DNA of 64,000 nt from a virus. The position numbers were made by a program, and so were the translations under genes. Positions 7,824-19,300 of the stretch are shown one piece after another. The DNA lies in IMG/VR virus record IMGVR_UViG_3300041411_000129, positions 62,001 through 126,000 of that record; one strand, 5' to 3'. The number at the start of each line of letters is the position of its first letter. The stretch's first letter is position 1. The notes beneath the pieces are model-generated. The model made no database searches. It was not told the origin of the DNA and saw nothing but the letters and a program-made list of their open reading frames with translations.

Positions 7824-10800
7824 TTACGTCACAGCGTTAGCACGCGTGTTGTCCAGAGGAGTCCGGCGCGCTGGTTCTGCTTTCGGTGGAGTTGGAGCGC
7901 CAGCTTGAGGAGTCCCACCACCAAGGTTATCCAATTTAGCCAAGATACCGTGAAGTGTGGTGTTAGAGTCCTGGTTGACTTCCAGCAGTTTCTGCATCAC
8001 ACCGCTGAGGTCAACGTTAGCTGCTTCCTGCGTCTTCATTGCAGATTGTTGCGACGCAGTGGCTGCCGCTGCCGAAGCAGACGGCTGAGGGATCATTGGG
8101 GATGGCGTGGTTACAGCAGGAGCGCCTGTACCTGCACCATTACCACCTTTGATCTCAGCGATAGCTTCTGCCGATGTGCTACCAGTAGCAATAGCGCTAG
8201 GAGCCGCGCCACTACCAGCCGCTGAAGAGGATGCTGCTGCTGCTGCATTAGCACTTGCGGTAAGACCACCCGCTGCGGCGACAGCACCACCTACCGAAGT
8301 AGGACCTTCAGCTTCCTTAGGTTCATTGGCTCCAGCTGCACCACCGGTGCCTGGCGTGGCCGTTGCAGCCGTTGCAGTAGCAGCCATGTCAGCCGCACCA
8401 ACGTCCTTAGCGATACCCGATTGAGTAGTTGTAGACGACTGCCCGGCTTTCTTACGACCGATATCTACACGACGATCCAGTTCAGCAATCGTTTCACCAA
8501 CCGTACGCATCCGCCCGCCTTTATCACGGAATACCGATGCGTTATTCTTGATAGCAGCCGCACTGGCGTGCTGGTCAGCAGAAGCATCACGAGGAGCGGA
8601 GAGGAACCTACGTGCCCCGCCAAGACCCAAGAAGTGAGCTGCATACAGATCGACGTCAGTTACTTTACCGCCAAGAGTTTTGCTAAGGCCGTTGTAGTTC
8701 TCTTTCAGGTAACACATACCCAAGATGGCGTTAGCCCGAGGATCTGTGATCGGCGTATTGGGAGCGATCCCATATGTCGCGCCGTACTTGGTCATCATAT
8801 CGCCCCAAGTACCTTTAACGAACTGATACAACCCATGCGCAATACCGCTAGACGCATTCGGATCGAATCCGGACTCAACACCAGCTACAGCCGCAGCGAT
8901 CTTAGGATCGAAACCAACCATCTCAGCCGCAGCTGTAATGATCGGACCCATCGCAGCCCAACCTTTACCACTACCATTAGGGAGCTTGTTGATATCCCCG
9001 CCAGTACCACCACCTGGATGCACGACCTCAGCACCGTACTTGCCAGACATCAGCAATGCACCAGTACCTTGGCCAGCCGGAGCTTGACCCGCTACACCAC
9101 CAGCGACTTGTTGGCCACTGAACACCTTACCCATGTTCGACAGAGTAGGACCGGTTACCCCGATGTTTCCACGGTTGCCGTTAGCCGAGGTGTTACCCAT
9201 GGCAATGTTGCTCAGCTTAGTGCCGTAGTCCTGACCCGATGTACGCTTCTGAGTTTCCATCCCGTCTACGTTAAGGACCTTGCTCTTATCACCAGTATCA
9301 ATGCCGTCAAGATATAACGTCACTGACCCAGGAAGAGTTTCCAACTCATAACCAACCCAAGGGCTGTTAGTGATGGACCACACACTCACCGAAGACATCA
9401 TGGTGGCTGTAGTAGTCTGGACGGTCTCTTGTAGAACCTCCTTCATCAACACACCCGTAAGGTTACGGGATGCATCTTTCGCAGCGCCATTGAAACGACG
9501 ACGAGACGAGATGCAGTATTGGAGGAAGGTTGGGATGAAACGGTAGTTCAGCCATCGCGTAGCATCTTCGTAGGCTTGACCATCAGCAGGCTTGAAGATA
9601 ACCATGGCCTTTTGAGCCAACTCTTCTTGATTGCCGCCAATCATCGCTTTGTCAGTGCCTGAATACTGCACTGCTTCCCAGTAGATGTCTTCCAACGCTT
9701 GGAGCTGCTGAGCTTTATCCAGCGACATCTCTTTCAAACCGTACGTCTTGAAACGCACTGCTGTTGGGATATCGAGGTTCTTCTTCGCAGCGCTGGCAAC
9801 GCGGTTACCCACTTGAGCAGCTGCACCGAAACCACCTACAACACCAGGAGCGATAGTCAACCCCTTAGCGATGTCGTTTGGAGCCTGACCGTTAGCAGCC
9901 ACACCCAACGTGGTATTCTTAGCAACCTGAGCGGCTGCACCTGTAGCGATACCACCTGCTACGGCAGCGGCTTTATTCTCAGCCTTCTGCTCCTTACGAT
10001 CACGAACCATTTTGATCGCATCTTCAACATCATCCGCATCGCAATCGAGATCGCTATCGAATGGAGAAGTATCAGTATCGTCGTAAACCTTCTGCATGTT
10101 AGCAAGGTCAACGATCTGAAGGAATGCAGAGAGGTCACCGTTACCGATACCTTCATCGGCACTCACCAGATCCGTAGTACCACGGATAGACTGCATGGCA
10201 GTACAGTGAGCCAAGAATACTGGACGGAAGCGAGTAGCGATCCAAGACAACAGGTTGTGCTGTTCTTCAGGACCTTTGGTTGGGAAGAGTTTCAAGAATG
10301 CATCGGCGTCAATGGCTTTAGGGTCCATCGAAGCCTTACCATCACGAGTGACAGTTACAGCACCTTTACATAGGCTCTCAAGAGCAAGCACCTGTTTCAC
10401 TCGATCCTCATCGGTAGGAGCCACCCCGTACTGCGTCATCCGAAGATAGAGCAGAGGGAACTTCTTCGCCTGAGACGATTTGTAGTAGCGATACCCTAGA
10501 TAAGCAATACCACCAACTGCAACCGCACCAAGGATCAATGGCATCCCGAGAACACCAACCACAGCACTACCAGCAGTAGCCAAGGCTCCACCGACAGCAG
10601 TAGCACCGGTCATCAGCGCACCACCTACTGCGGAAGCACCAGCTCCGATCGTAGCCATACCCGGCATCATTCCAGCAGCGGCAATAGCGCCACGACCGAG
10701 CCAACCAGCTGCGCGACCCATCGCACCAACACCTGGGACTTTATTCAGACCCCGACCGACTTTACTGGCGGCGTTACCGATCTTCCCACGGACTCCACGG

Positions 10801-13800
10801 CCAGACCTGAATCCTTTCTTAGGCCGACCCTTCTTCCCACGTTTACCATCGCCACCATCACCACCACCCAGATCAGAAAGATCTGCGGCATCTTCCAGCA
10901 AGCTTGACTCGCCGGCTTCTTCAGTGACTTCAGCAAGGTTATCGAACTTCTTGTCCATGTCCTTGTTCATGGTTTTGATGGCATCTACGATAGCTTCGCT
11001 ACCAGCACCACCCTTACCGGCCATCTTGCTTTCTTTCTCTTCCTTCCTACGCTTCAGGATGTCAGCCCACGAGTTGTCCCGGTCACCGTCACCATCAACG
11101 TCACCGTGAACACCTTCAGGATCAAGCTTCTTCTTCAGGAGGTTGAAGATCTGGCCTTGTACTTTCAGTTGTTCAACACCGATCTCGATAGAGGCAGCAG
11201 CCATCTCCTCATCGAGCATCCCGATACCGCCGTTCTTACCGAACCGCCCAGCCACGAACTTGTAAGCACCACCAACGACTTTGCCAATTCCTTTAGCAAC
11301 GCCTTTGTACATCTTGATAGCAAACTTACCGTACGCCAATGCAGCCTTAGCTGCGAGCTGTGCAGCTTTCACACCGACTTGAGCAAAGCCCTTACCGATG
11401 GTGAACAGTAGCGAACCATTACGAGTATAGAACGACTTGTACTTATCGATCTCTTCCTGAGAAACGATTTCGTTCATCTCGCCCTTCTCGGACATCTCAA
11501 AGACTGGGCCTTTGATTTCCTTGAGGGACATGATTGGGGAACCGTCAGCGTTACGGTACTTACCCTTCTTCATGAGGTTCGAGCGGATACGTGGTTCGGT
11601 GTCGCCTGGGAAGTAAGCATCGAACTGAGTGAATTGGTTGACGGCGAAGTTACTCGCCATCTTGATACCTTTCCACATCAAGCCGTACGTACCACCGATG
11701 TAAGCAGCGCCAAGTTTAGCAGCGATACCACCGGCCTTAGCTCCCAGCTTCAAACCGTAACTAGCGAGGGATTCACCTTTACCGTTGTAGAGCCCTTTTT
11801 CGAACTCTTCATTGGTAATGATTACGTTCCCTTCCCGGTCTTTAACTTCACCGGTAATGTCCTTGATGGACATGATGGTCTTCTGAGTCGCAACGTCGAA
11901 GTACCACCCCTTCTTAATGCCTTTCGCCAGCAGCGATGGTTCTTCATCACCCATGACGTGAACGTCAGATACACCAAGACCGCTGATGCCTTTGAACGGA
12001 AGCTTAGCTGCACCAAAGCCAGCCTTCGCACCGAACTTACCAACCTTCCACATCGCGCCGTAAGTACCCTTGATGTAACCGAGGATACCTTTACCAGCGA
12101 CGGCTGTAGCCTTAGCGCCATGAGCTGCGGCGTTACCGATGGAATAGTCTCTCCACCGACGCTTCTTCGGACCATCAGAAGGACCAGTACCACCATCACC
12201 TGGGACTTCAGTGTCGTCACCCATCGCACCGGACGCTTTGTGCGCCAAGTAATCGAGGAAGCCGTTAGCCGCGCCAGCAGCTGCTACTAATGCATCGAGG
12301 CGTTTGTGCGTCTCTTCATCAGAAGCTTTGAAGAGTTCTGGGAACTCAACGATTGCCTTGATGGACTCCGGCATTACGACGTTGGCTTGAACCTGCGCTG
12401 GAAGCGGAGGGGCGAGATCAGGACGGTTCTTCTTCGGACGATTCGAGCTGCTACTCTTACGTGGAGGACGAGGACCTTTACTGTCACCATCTTGATAAGC
12501 ACGAAGATCATCATCGTCTTCAAGGTCAACAGACCCTCGCTCACGAATCTGGCGCTTCTCTTCTTCAGCCTTCAGACGTTGCAGCTTCTCCTTAGCGGTT
12601 TCCTTCTTGTCCTCTTTCTTAACGATGTCGGTCTCATCACCAGCCAATAGCGCTTGGTAGAGTTCTTTCATCTGGATCGAGTCAGATTGGTTACCGTTAT
12701 ATCGAGTCAGCCCAAGCTCACGCCAAGTACGACGACCAGTGGCGGATGTAAGCTCGCCCATTGCCTTACCGAAGTCAGGCAAACTGTTCGATACGTCGAT
12801 GAACTTATCACGCACGTCGTTGTGGAACGACAGGTTATCCTGGTCACCGATGTGTTGCTTGGTTTCCTTATCCAGTTTGAACTTGTCATGGAAGAAGTCC
12901 ATGATTTCGCTCGCGACGGATGGATCTGTCTTATCCCACGTATTCTTCTCGACGTAACGCTCAGCCTTGAAGTCCATGCCTTCTTGAAGGTCGCCAGTCA
13001 ACTGCAAGCGCAGAGCACGACGGGCTTCGCCGGAAAGTTCACCTGCCCCCATCTCACCAAGGATCTCATCCACCATGCCACGTACGTTCGGCAAGTTTCC
13101 TTTAAGCGTGAGCTTGAGGTGCTGACTCTTTAGCGTGGAACGTGAAACCAAACTACCGGTGTAATGACTGAACGCAGTCTCTTCCTGATCCTGACCGGTC
13201 GCCATGGTTTTAACCCAGCGGTCGATGGAAGCCAAGTGAGCAGGGATGATCTCCACTACCGACTTGTGGAAGATGTTGTCGAACTGCGCAGGCTTATCGA
13301 GATCCATGATCCCGTTACCATTCACGGTACGAGCAGTCTCGTGCGTATCGATCAGGCCTTTAGCGCCCTCATGAAGTGCCCAATACTTGTTATCGTAATC
13401 CGTGTCAGACTTCGCGTAGTCGTTAATCCGCTGGAAGATCCCGCCGAACAATTGACGCAGAATGTTATCGCCAGCTTGTACGCCAGCCATCTTGCCCAAC
13501 TTAGGCTTGATCTTCTTCGCTGCCCAGTTACCAGCGTCTTCAGCTTTATCACCTACCCAGTCTGCTGTAAGAGAACCGAGGATGCTACCAGCCATCTGAG
13601 CGCGGTTAACGCCCATCTCGGAACCTTCATTCAACGACTGGTTAAACTGAAGACCTTGACCGAGCATATCGGAGGCATTCTGTTTGATCCCACCGAAGAA
13701 CTTCTTCGCAGATCCAGCAACACCCTGCATGGCAGCGCCAGCAAGACGTTGTTTCAATTGTTGCTCGACCAATTCGGTCGTTCTCATCTTCAGGAAGTCT

Positions 13801-14555
13801 GGCAAGCCAGTGTTCTTGAGGATGTCCTTCAGCAACATCTCACTCGTGTGATAGTGCTGTTGGTGAAGCTTTAAGGTACGGATACCGACGTCGAGTTGAC
13901 GATAGCCAATCTCGATGCTCTTCCGATGGTAGTTAACCAGAACAGTGTCCTGATAGCCAACCAGTCGACCGATACCTTTAGCTGTTGCTGTGGAGACTTT
14001 CATCTCCGCAGTAAAGCGTTTCTTCTCGCGAACGTCTTTTACAGCTTCGCGGTAATCGCCTTGCATCTGCTGCTTGGCTTGGAAACCAAGAAGCTTATCA
14101 ATGCCGTCGATGTTCTGAGTAAGTTCATCAGGACCTTCGTCGTGGCGGTACGGTTCGTCTGCTGCGTCAACGGCATCGCGGATGGACCCAGGAATCAATC
14201 TCCGAAGAGTTGGATTCATCCGGTCCATCTTTTGTTTTGATTTGATCAGGTAAGGATTCAGCTCGGAAGCGTTATCCTTCATGATGTCGGCAATCGTCGA
14301 GTCTAATGCATCGTATGCATCAAAGGCTTGGACGTAGCCTTTACCGACGACTTTCTTGATCATCCGCTTGATGAAGCCGGGATCGGTTAACTTCGATTTA
14401 ACGTTGGTCTTAAACGTGTCTTTGAAATGCTCGACAGGTTTGCGACTGTCTTTCATCGAGTCTTCGCCGAAATCCATATCGTCGAAGTTGAGATCATCGA
14501 AGTTCAAGTCGTCTAAGTCGTCCTTCCCTAAATCGAATTCGTCTTTCTTGGCCAT
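7824..14555 (-). CDS. giant virion protein with lytic transglycosylase domain, phiKZ gp181-like
   Basis: Encodes 2243 residues, close to the recalled size of phiKZ gp181. A soluble lytic transglycosylase (SLT/goose-lysozyme-like) domain lies at about residues 1870-2015. Its catalytic Glu is near residue 1894 (AGVESGFDPNASSG), followed by GIAHGLYQF and the AAHFLGLGGARRFL segment typical of phage SLT domains. The N-terminal part is highly charged. Gly/Ala-rich hydrophobic stretches occur at about 1300-1370, and long Ala/Gly/Thr-rich linkers near the C-terminus. Two regions are internally duplicated: about 865-935 with 980-1055, and about 1362-1465 with 1595-1692. Length, position and domain suit a tail-length or DNA-injection protein that cuts host peptidoglycan. 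That role is inferred from the family. Confidence 0.82.
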   Translation of the reverse strand: MAKKDEFDLGKDDLDDLNFDDLNFDDMDFGEDSMKDSRKPVEHFKDTFKTNVKSKLTDPGFIKRMIKKVVGKGYVQAFDAYDALDSTIADIMKDNASELNPYLIKSKQKMDRMNPTLRRLIPGSIRDAVDAADEPYRHDEGPDELTQNIDGIDKLLGFQAKQQMQGDYREAVKDVREKKRFTAEMKVSTATAKGIGRLVGYQDTVLVNYHRKSIEIGYRQLDVGIRTLKLHQQHYHTSEMLLKDILKNTGLPDFLKMRTTELVEQQLKQRLAGAAMQGVAGSAKKFFGGIKQNASDMLGQGLQFNQSLNEGSEMGVNRAQMAGSILGSLTADWVGDKAEDAGNWAAKKIKPKLGKMAGVQAGDNILRQLFGGIFQRINDYAKSDTDYDNKYWALHEGAKGLIDTHETARTVNGNGIMDLDKPAQFDNIFHKSVVEIIPAHLASIDRWVKTMATGQDQEETAFSHYTGSLVSRSTLKSQHLKLTLKGNLPNVRGMVDEILGEMGAGELSGEARRALRLQLTGDLQEGMDFKAERYVEKNTWDKTDPSVASEIMDFFHDKFKLDKETKQHIGDQDNLSFHNDVRDKFIDVSNSLPDFGKAMGELTSATGRRTWRELGLTRYNGNQSDSIQMKELYQALLAGDETDIVKKEDKKETAKEKLQRLKAEEEKRQIRERGSVDLEDDDDLRAYQDGDSKGPRPPRKSSSSNRPKKNRPDLAPPLPAQVQANVVMPESIKAIVEFPELFKASDEETHKRLDALVAAAGAANGFLDYLAHKASGAMGDDTEVPGDGGTGPSDGPKKRRWRDYSIGNAAAHGAKATAVAGKGILGYIKGTYGAMWKVGKFGAKAGFGAAKLPFKGISGLGVSDVHVMGDEEPSLLAKGIKKGWYFDVATQKTIMSIKDITGEVKDREGNVIITNEEFEKGLYNGKGESLASYGLKLGAKAGGIAAKLGAAYIGGTYGLMWKGIKMASNFAVNQFTQFDAYFPGDTEPRIRSNLMKKGKYRNADGSPIMSLKEIKGPVFEMSEKGEMNEIVSQEEIDKYKSFYTRNGSLLFTIGKGFAQVGVKAAQLAAKAALAYGKFAIKMYKGVAKGIGKVVGGAYKFVAGRFGKNGGIGMLDEEMAAASIEIGVEQLKVQGQIFNLLKKKLDPEGVHGDVDGDGDRDNSWADILKRRKEEKESKMAGKGGAGSEAIVDAIKTMNKDMDKKFDNLAEVTEEAGESSLLEDAADLSDLGGGDGGDGKRGKKGRPKKGFRSGRGVRGKIGNAASKVGRGLNKVPGVGAMGRAAGWLGRGAIAAAGMMPGMATIGAGASAVGGALMTGATAVGGALATAGSAVVGVLGMPLILGAVAVGGIAYLGYRYYKSSQAKKFPLLYLRMTQYGVAPTDEDRVKQVLALESLCKGAVTVTRDGKASMDPKAIDADAFLKLFPTKGPEEQHNLLSWIATRFRPVFLAHCTAMQSIRGTTDLVSADEGIGNGDLSAFLQIVDLANMQKVYDDTDTSPFDSDLDCDADDVEDAIKMVRDRKEQKAENKAAAVAGGIATGAAAQVAKNTTLGVAANGQAPNDIAKGLTIAPGVVGGFGAAAQVGNRVASAAKKNLDIPTAVRFKTYGLKEMSLDKAQQLQALEDIYWEAVQYSGTDKAMIGGNQEELAQKAMVIFKPADGQAYEDATRWLNYRFIPTFLQYCISSRRRFNGAAKDASRNLTGVLMKEVLQETVQTTTATMMSSVSVWSITNSPWVGYELETLPGSVTLYLDGIDTGDKSKVLNVDGMETQKRTSGQDYGTKLSNIAMGNTSANGNRGNIGVTGPTLSNMGKVFSGQQVAGGVAGQAPAGQGTGALLMSGKYGAEVVHPGGGTGGDINKLPNGSGKGWAAMGPIITAAAEMVGFDPKIAAAVAGVESGFDPNASSGIAHGLYQFVKGTWGDMMTKYGATYGIAPNTPITDPRANAILGMCYLKENYNGLSKTLGGKVTDVDLYAAHFLGLGGARRFLSAPRDASADQHASAAAIKNNASVFRDKGGRMRTVGETIAELDRRVDIGRKKAGQSSTTTQSGIAKDVGAADMAATATAATATPGTGGAAGANEPKEAEGPTSVGGAVAAAGGLTASANAAAAASSSAAGSGAAPSAIATGSTSAEAIAEIKGGNGAGTGAPAVTTPSPMIPQPSASAAAATASQQSAMKTQEAANVDLSGVMQKLLEVNQDSNTTLHGILAKLDNLGGGTPQAGAPTPPKAEPARRTPLDNTRANAVT

Positions 14556-14620
14556 AAATCCGTCTCTCTATAAGGGAGGCAATCGTTCATACAACTTTGT
14601 TTCTAAATGAGGTGAGCGTC

Positions 14621-16291
14621 TTGAAACCTGACATGCTACCCGCGTTGCTCTGGATTCTGCATGCCTCGGATGCAGACCTTAAGCACATCGCTCCAATTAC
14701 ACGACTTGACATCACCGAGGGCGCTACTAGCGACTTCCACGATGACGGTCTTTATTCCACTCGAATCTTCGGGATGGTTGGTTCTACCGAACGTGATGAG
14801 ATTTACGGCAAGATTGATCTTAAAGTAAACATCATCCACCCCAAGGTCTATCGTGACTTGGTAGGTCAGCGTGATCTGTACAAGACTATTCTTGACGGCA
14901 CCCGCATGGCTAAGTTCGACGAGGCTGAAGGTGACTTCGTTGCGAGCATTGACGAGGATGCTGAAACTGGCTTCTCGTTCTTCATGCGATACCTCGACAA
15001 AATCCAGCTGAAGACTAACAAATCTCCAGCGCGTAACGAGCGGATCAAGTTCCTTGAGAAGTGGCGTCACCGTTGGTTGATGAAGAACCTCATCGTTATG
15101 CCTGCTGGTTTGCGGGACGTGGAGATGGGTGAAGATGGTCGCGTGACTAAACACGAGATCAACGAGTATTACTTCAAAGCGATTTCCATCACCAACACGA
15201 TTACCCGCTCAAGCGACATGGAGTCGTCGGCGTACGATCAGGCACGTCTTTCCCTGACCTTGATCATCAACGAGCTGTACAAGTACCTGGAGCGCTTCCA
15301 GGGCGGTAAAGATGGCTTCCTTAAAGATAAGTGGGCATCCCGCCGGGTGCGTGAAGGTACTCGTAACGTATTGACCTCCATGAACACCACCGGTGTCAGT
15401 TTGGACTCCCCTAACGTACCGAGCTTTGACAGTACGGTGCTGGGTGTTTACCAGACAGCAGTGGGTCTTGCGCCGTTGGTCATACACTGGCTCCGCACAG
15501 GATTCCTGTCGAAGGTCATGGCGGCTGGTGAAGGTGACGTTTCTCTGATTGATCCGAAGACTCTCAAACGTACGTGGGTTTCCCTCTCGGCGTATGAGCG
15601 TGACCGCTGGATCACTGAAGATGGTCAACGCGATGTCATCAACCACTTGATCGATAACGAAGCTCGTGGTCGTCCTATCATGATCAACGGCTGCTATCTG
15701 TCGTTGGTTTATCTGGGCGAAGATACCTTCAAGGTGTTCGACTCCATCGATGAGCTGCCGGCGGGCTTTGATAAAGCCAATGTCCACCCAATGACGTTGA
15801 TCGAACTGATTTACCTCTGCGGCTATTCCAAGTGGAGCAAGTACTTCACGGACATCGTTCGTTATCCGGTTACCGGTGATGACTCGACTTATCCGTCTCG
15901 CATCTACGTTAAGTCCACATCCGTTGGCGAAGTTCGCTGGGAGCTGGATGAACATTGGGAGAAGCAGACTGGCGATGAGTTCATGGCCGTTGAGTATCCA
16001 AAGTTCGGCTTGACCACGTATCACGATTCTGAATCACCACACCCTAGCCGTCTTAGCGGCCTTGGCGCTGACTTTGACGGTGACACCGGTTCGTCCACCA
16101 AAGTCATGATGAAAGAATCGCTCGAAGAAACTGAGCGGTATCTCGGAACGCGAGCTGCATGGGTGAAGCCTTCTGGCGCTCCTCGTGCGTCTGTTGTTTA
16201 CGATACCTCCGAATTGGTCATACGTAACCTGACCAGTCGATTCAATCATGTCGTTCAGAACGCTGACACTATTCGTAAGTCGGTTGACTGA
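14621..16291 (+). CDS. virion RNA polymerase beta-prime subunit, N-terminal part (phiKZ gp180-like)
   Basis: Encodes 556 residues from a TTG start. A perfect GAGGTGA (14609-14615) lies 5 bases before TTG 14621, whereas the first in-frame ATG at 14633 is too far. Recognisable beta-prime blocks in order are DDGLYSTRIFG, KIDLKVNIIHP (compare GHIELASPVAHIW), LIVMPAGLRDV (compare VLPVPPPDLRP), and the catalytic GADFDGD at 482-488, whose three Asp bind the active-site magnesium. No zinc-binding Cys cluster is present at the N-terminus. The polypeptide ends 68 residues after the catalytic loop, so the rest of beta-prime must be encoded elsewhere (phiKZ gp80-like, not seen here). In phiKZ this enzyme is packaged and transcribes early genes. 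Confidence 0.88.
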   Translation: MKPDMLPALLWILHASDADLKHIAPITRLDITEGATSDFHDDGLYSTRIFGMVGSTERDEIYGKIDLKVNIIHPKVYRDLVGQRDLYKTILDGTRMAKFDEAEGDFVASIDEDAETGFSFFMRYLDKIQLKTNKSPARNERIKFLEKWRHRWLMKNLIVMPAGLRDVEMGEDGRVTKHEINEYYFKAISITNTITRSSDMESSAYDQARLSLTLIINELYKYLERFQGGKDGFLKDKWASRRVREGTRNVLTSMNTTGVSLDSPNVPSFDSTVLGVYQTAVGLAPLVIHWLRTGFLSKVMAAGEGDVSLIDPKTLKRTWVSLSAYERDRWITEDGQRDVINHLIDNEARGRPIMINGCYLSLVYLGEDTFKVFDSIDELPAGFDKANVHPMTLIELIYLCGYSKWSKYFTDIVRYPVTGDDSTYPSRIYVKSTSVGEVRWELDEHWEKQTGDEFMAVEYPKFGLTTYHDSESPHPSRLSGLGADFDGDTGSSTKVMMKESLEETERYLGTRAAWVKPSGAPRASVVYDTSELVIRNLTSRFNHVVQNADTIRKSVD

Positions 16292-16311
16292 TCCACGGGG
16301 ATATCTCAATC

Positions 16312-19300
16312 ATGTCTGAAATGTTAAATCAAGACGTTTATTACAGACAGTTTAGTTTGTGGCGGCAATCGGAGATCAATGCTCCTAAGTTGTATCCGAT
16401 TGCCAAACTCTGTCTGCCGAAGTTGGCGATCTTGCATTACGCCAATGTTGACGGTGTGTCCGTAGGTCCTCAAGCGTCTGACCAGATCTTTCTGACTCGT
16501 CAGGCACTCCTGTACATCGATCACATGCGTCGCTATGTCGATCCGATTGGGAACCCTGTGAAGACCCTCAGCAACATCGAGGGTATGATCACTGAGTACC
16601 GCCGTCGGAACCGTGCGTTTCGTCCTATGCGTAAGCTGGAGCGCTTAGAGACTGATAAACAGTCGCTGATCGTCTTCAACTATTCCATGTTGGCGCACAT
16701 CGTCAAGTATTCGGCATCATTCCGCGCTTCGTACTTCATGTGGTACAACATCTACCACGAAGTTATTCTGAACATGAACCATTTGGCAAAGGTTAGTAAC
16801 CGCCAACAATTCATCGAGATTGACCTCCCTGATGTCATCCCTCCTCTCGCTGCATTGCGTGAGTATCAGAGTAACCTCACCGCACAGACGCTGGCTAAGT
16901 TCCGCACACCTGAAGCTAAGCTCCTGGCTGACCTCTTCATGTGGGCTGGTCCTGAACGCTCCAAGAGTCTGTTCGGTAAACTGGAGTACGACAACCTCAG
17001 CAAAATCAACTTGATCGTTCGTCGTTTGAATGGCTGGGTGGTGATCAACCTCGGTTGGTTGGATTCGTTCCGTTCTGAGAAGAACCTTCCTGCGGACACA
17101 GATCCAAAGGAAAAGAAGCAGCGTGAGAAAGGTGAAGAACCAAAGACCTTTGCTCTGCGCTTCCTGAAGCTCATGACCACGATCCATCAAGGTACTACTC
17201 CTATCGCCACTGAAACTGGCGACGCTGTACTGGAAGAGCCTCTGGTTGAAGTTAACCCAGATGACGCGAAGATCGACTCGCAAGACTTCGACCTCGAAGA
17301 CGAGATGACCGCACTGGGTGATTCCAATCAGCTGATGGACGACGACGTTGAACTCTCCAAGCTTGAGAAAGAACTGGAAGAGCTCGACAAGCTGAAGGAC
17401 ATGTACGCCACTTCCGAACAAGTCGACGAAGAAGGTGACCTGATTGAACAGAAGGTTATCAACGTTGACCTCATGGCCCAGAAAGCAGGTGTCGCCAAAG
17501 AAGGCGAGGCAATGCTCAACAAGGCCGATGAGTTGTACGGCAAGGGGTTGCTTACCCAAGGTGAGTATCGTCGCTTAGAGCGCCTCTCAACCGTCTACGA
17601 GACACTCCCTAACCCCTACGGTGGTGAAGGTAGCTTCGTTGACGCGATGAAGATCACTCGTGAAGATGTTTTGGTCGATCCTAAAGAGTTGACCAACGAT
17701 TCCGTGGTGACCGATAAGTCGCTGGCATTTAGCCGTGTGGATGCTGTTGATCAGAAGTACATCAAGTCTGTACTGAAGAAAGACATCATGCGTGCTGTGT
17801 CTTCGATGCAGAAGGGCGCCGTAGCGATTACGAGTTACGTGGTTGATCGTAAGATCGATGCCGTGAACGATCGTGAGATGCACATCGTCAAGTTTGCGCC
17901 GGCTGTGGGTGTTCCTTCCACGGTTAAGTTCGAGCTTCCGACTATTCGTGAAGATGGCACGTTCCTGTATAACGGTACTGAATACCGCATGCGGAAACAG
18001 CGTTCCGACTTGCCGATCCGTAAGGTAGGTCCTAACCGAGTGGCGCTCTCCAGCTACTACTCGAAGATCTTCGTTGAACGGTCGAACCGTAAGAAGTTCG
18101 ATTACGGCAAATGGCTGTTGGGTCAACTGACTGTTAAATGTCTTGATCCAGACGATCCGCACATCAGCAACGCTGTACTGTCTGATGCAACCAACTTCAA
18201 AGCTGACGTACCGATGGTCTACTCGACTATCGCCGGTAGCATTGCTGGATTCACGGTTGATAAGCTGGATCTGTACTTCGATTACAAACACCGGATCAAG
18301 AAGTTCAACTACACCAAGGAAGAACTGTCGCTCGAGAAAGGCGGCTACGTTCTCTGTGGTCGTTCCAAGATGGGTCCGCTGGTCATGGCGCCTAACGGCA
18401 TGATCTACGTTCATTGGAAGAATGAGCTGCAAGACCTGGGTACGGTTGAGTCTCTGTGCGGTATCGAGATTGGTCCTGATTCGACGCCGATGTACATGGC
18501 TGAGATGAAGATCTACTCGAAGACCATTCCGGTAGGCTTTGCACTGGCTTACCTGTTGGGTATCGACGAACTGCTGAAAGTGCTTAACGTCGTTCCACGA
18601 CGCGCATTGGTTGGCGAACGTCTGAACCTTCAGGCTGATGAGTACGCAATCCGCTTTAAGAACGAATCGCTGATCTTCAAGCGCAGCGACGTAATGGCGG
18701 GTATGTTGCTCAGTGGCTTTAACCTTTACCATTCCGTCATCCGGAACTACGACATTGAACTGTTTAACGACAGGGATGTGTACGCTGCTGTACTTGAGCG
18801 TAGTGGTGTAGGTTCGCGCTATGTTCGTGAGTTGGATGCGTTGAACACTTTGTTCATCGACCCGATTACTCAGGACCTGCTCGAATGGATGAAAGAACCT
18901 ACGACCTTTACTGGTCTTCTGGTTCGTGCTACAGAGATGCTCCAAACCAACATGGTGCGTGTGCGCCGTGAAGATAAGGATCGTCTGGTAGAAGGTCTGG
19001 AAAGGGTTCGTGGTTACGAACGTGTGGCGGGTGTGGTTTACGAGACACTCTCGAAGGCTATCCGTTCTTACACTACTCGTTCGGCTACTGGCCGGGCATC
19101 TGTGGTGGTTAACCCGAACGACACCATCAACGCGCTGGTGCAAGATCCAACCACATCTCCAGTAAACAACATCAACCCGATCCACAGTCTGCGGGAACGG
19201 GAAGTTATCACCTTTGGTGGTCGTGGTGGTCGTAGCCGTCGTGCGATGGTTGCAAACACCCGTCTGTTTACTGATGAAGACATGGGCTTTATCTCGGAAG

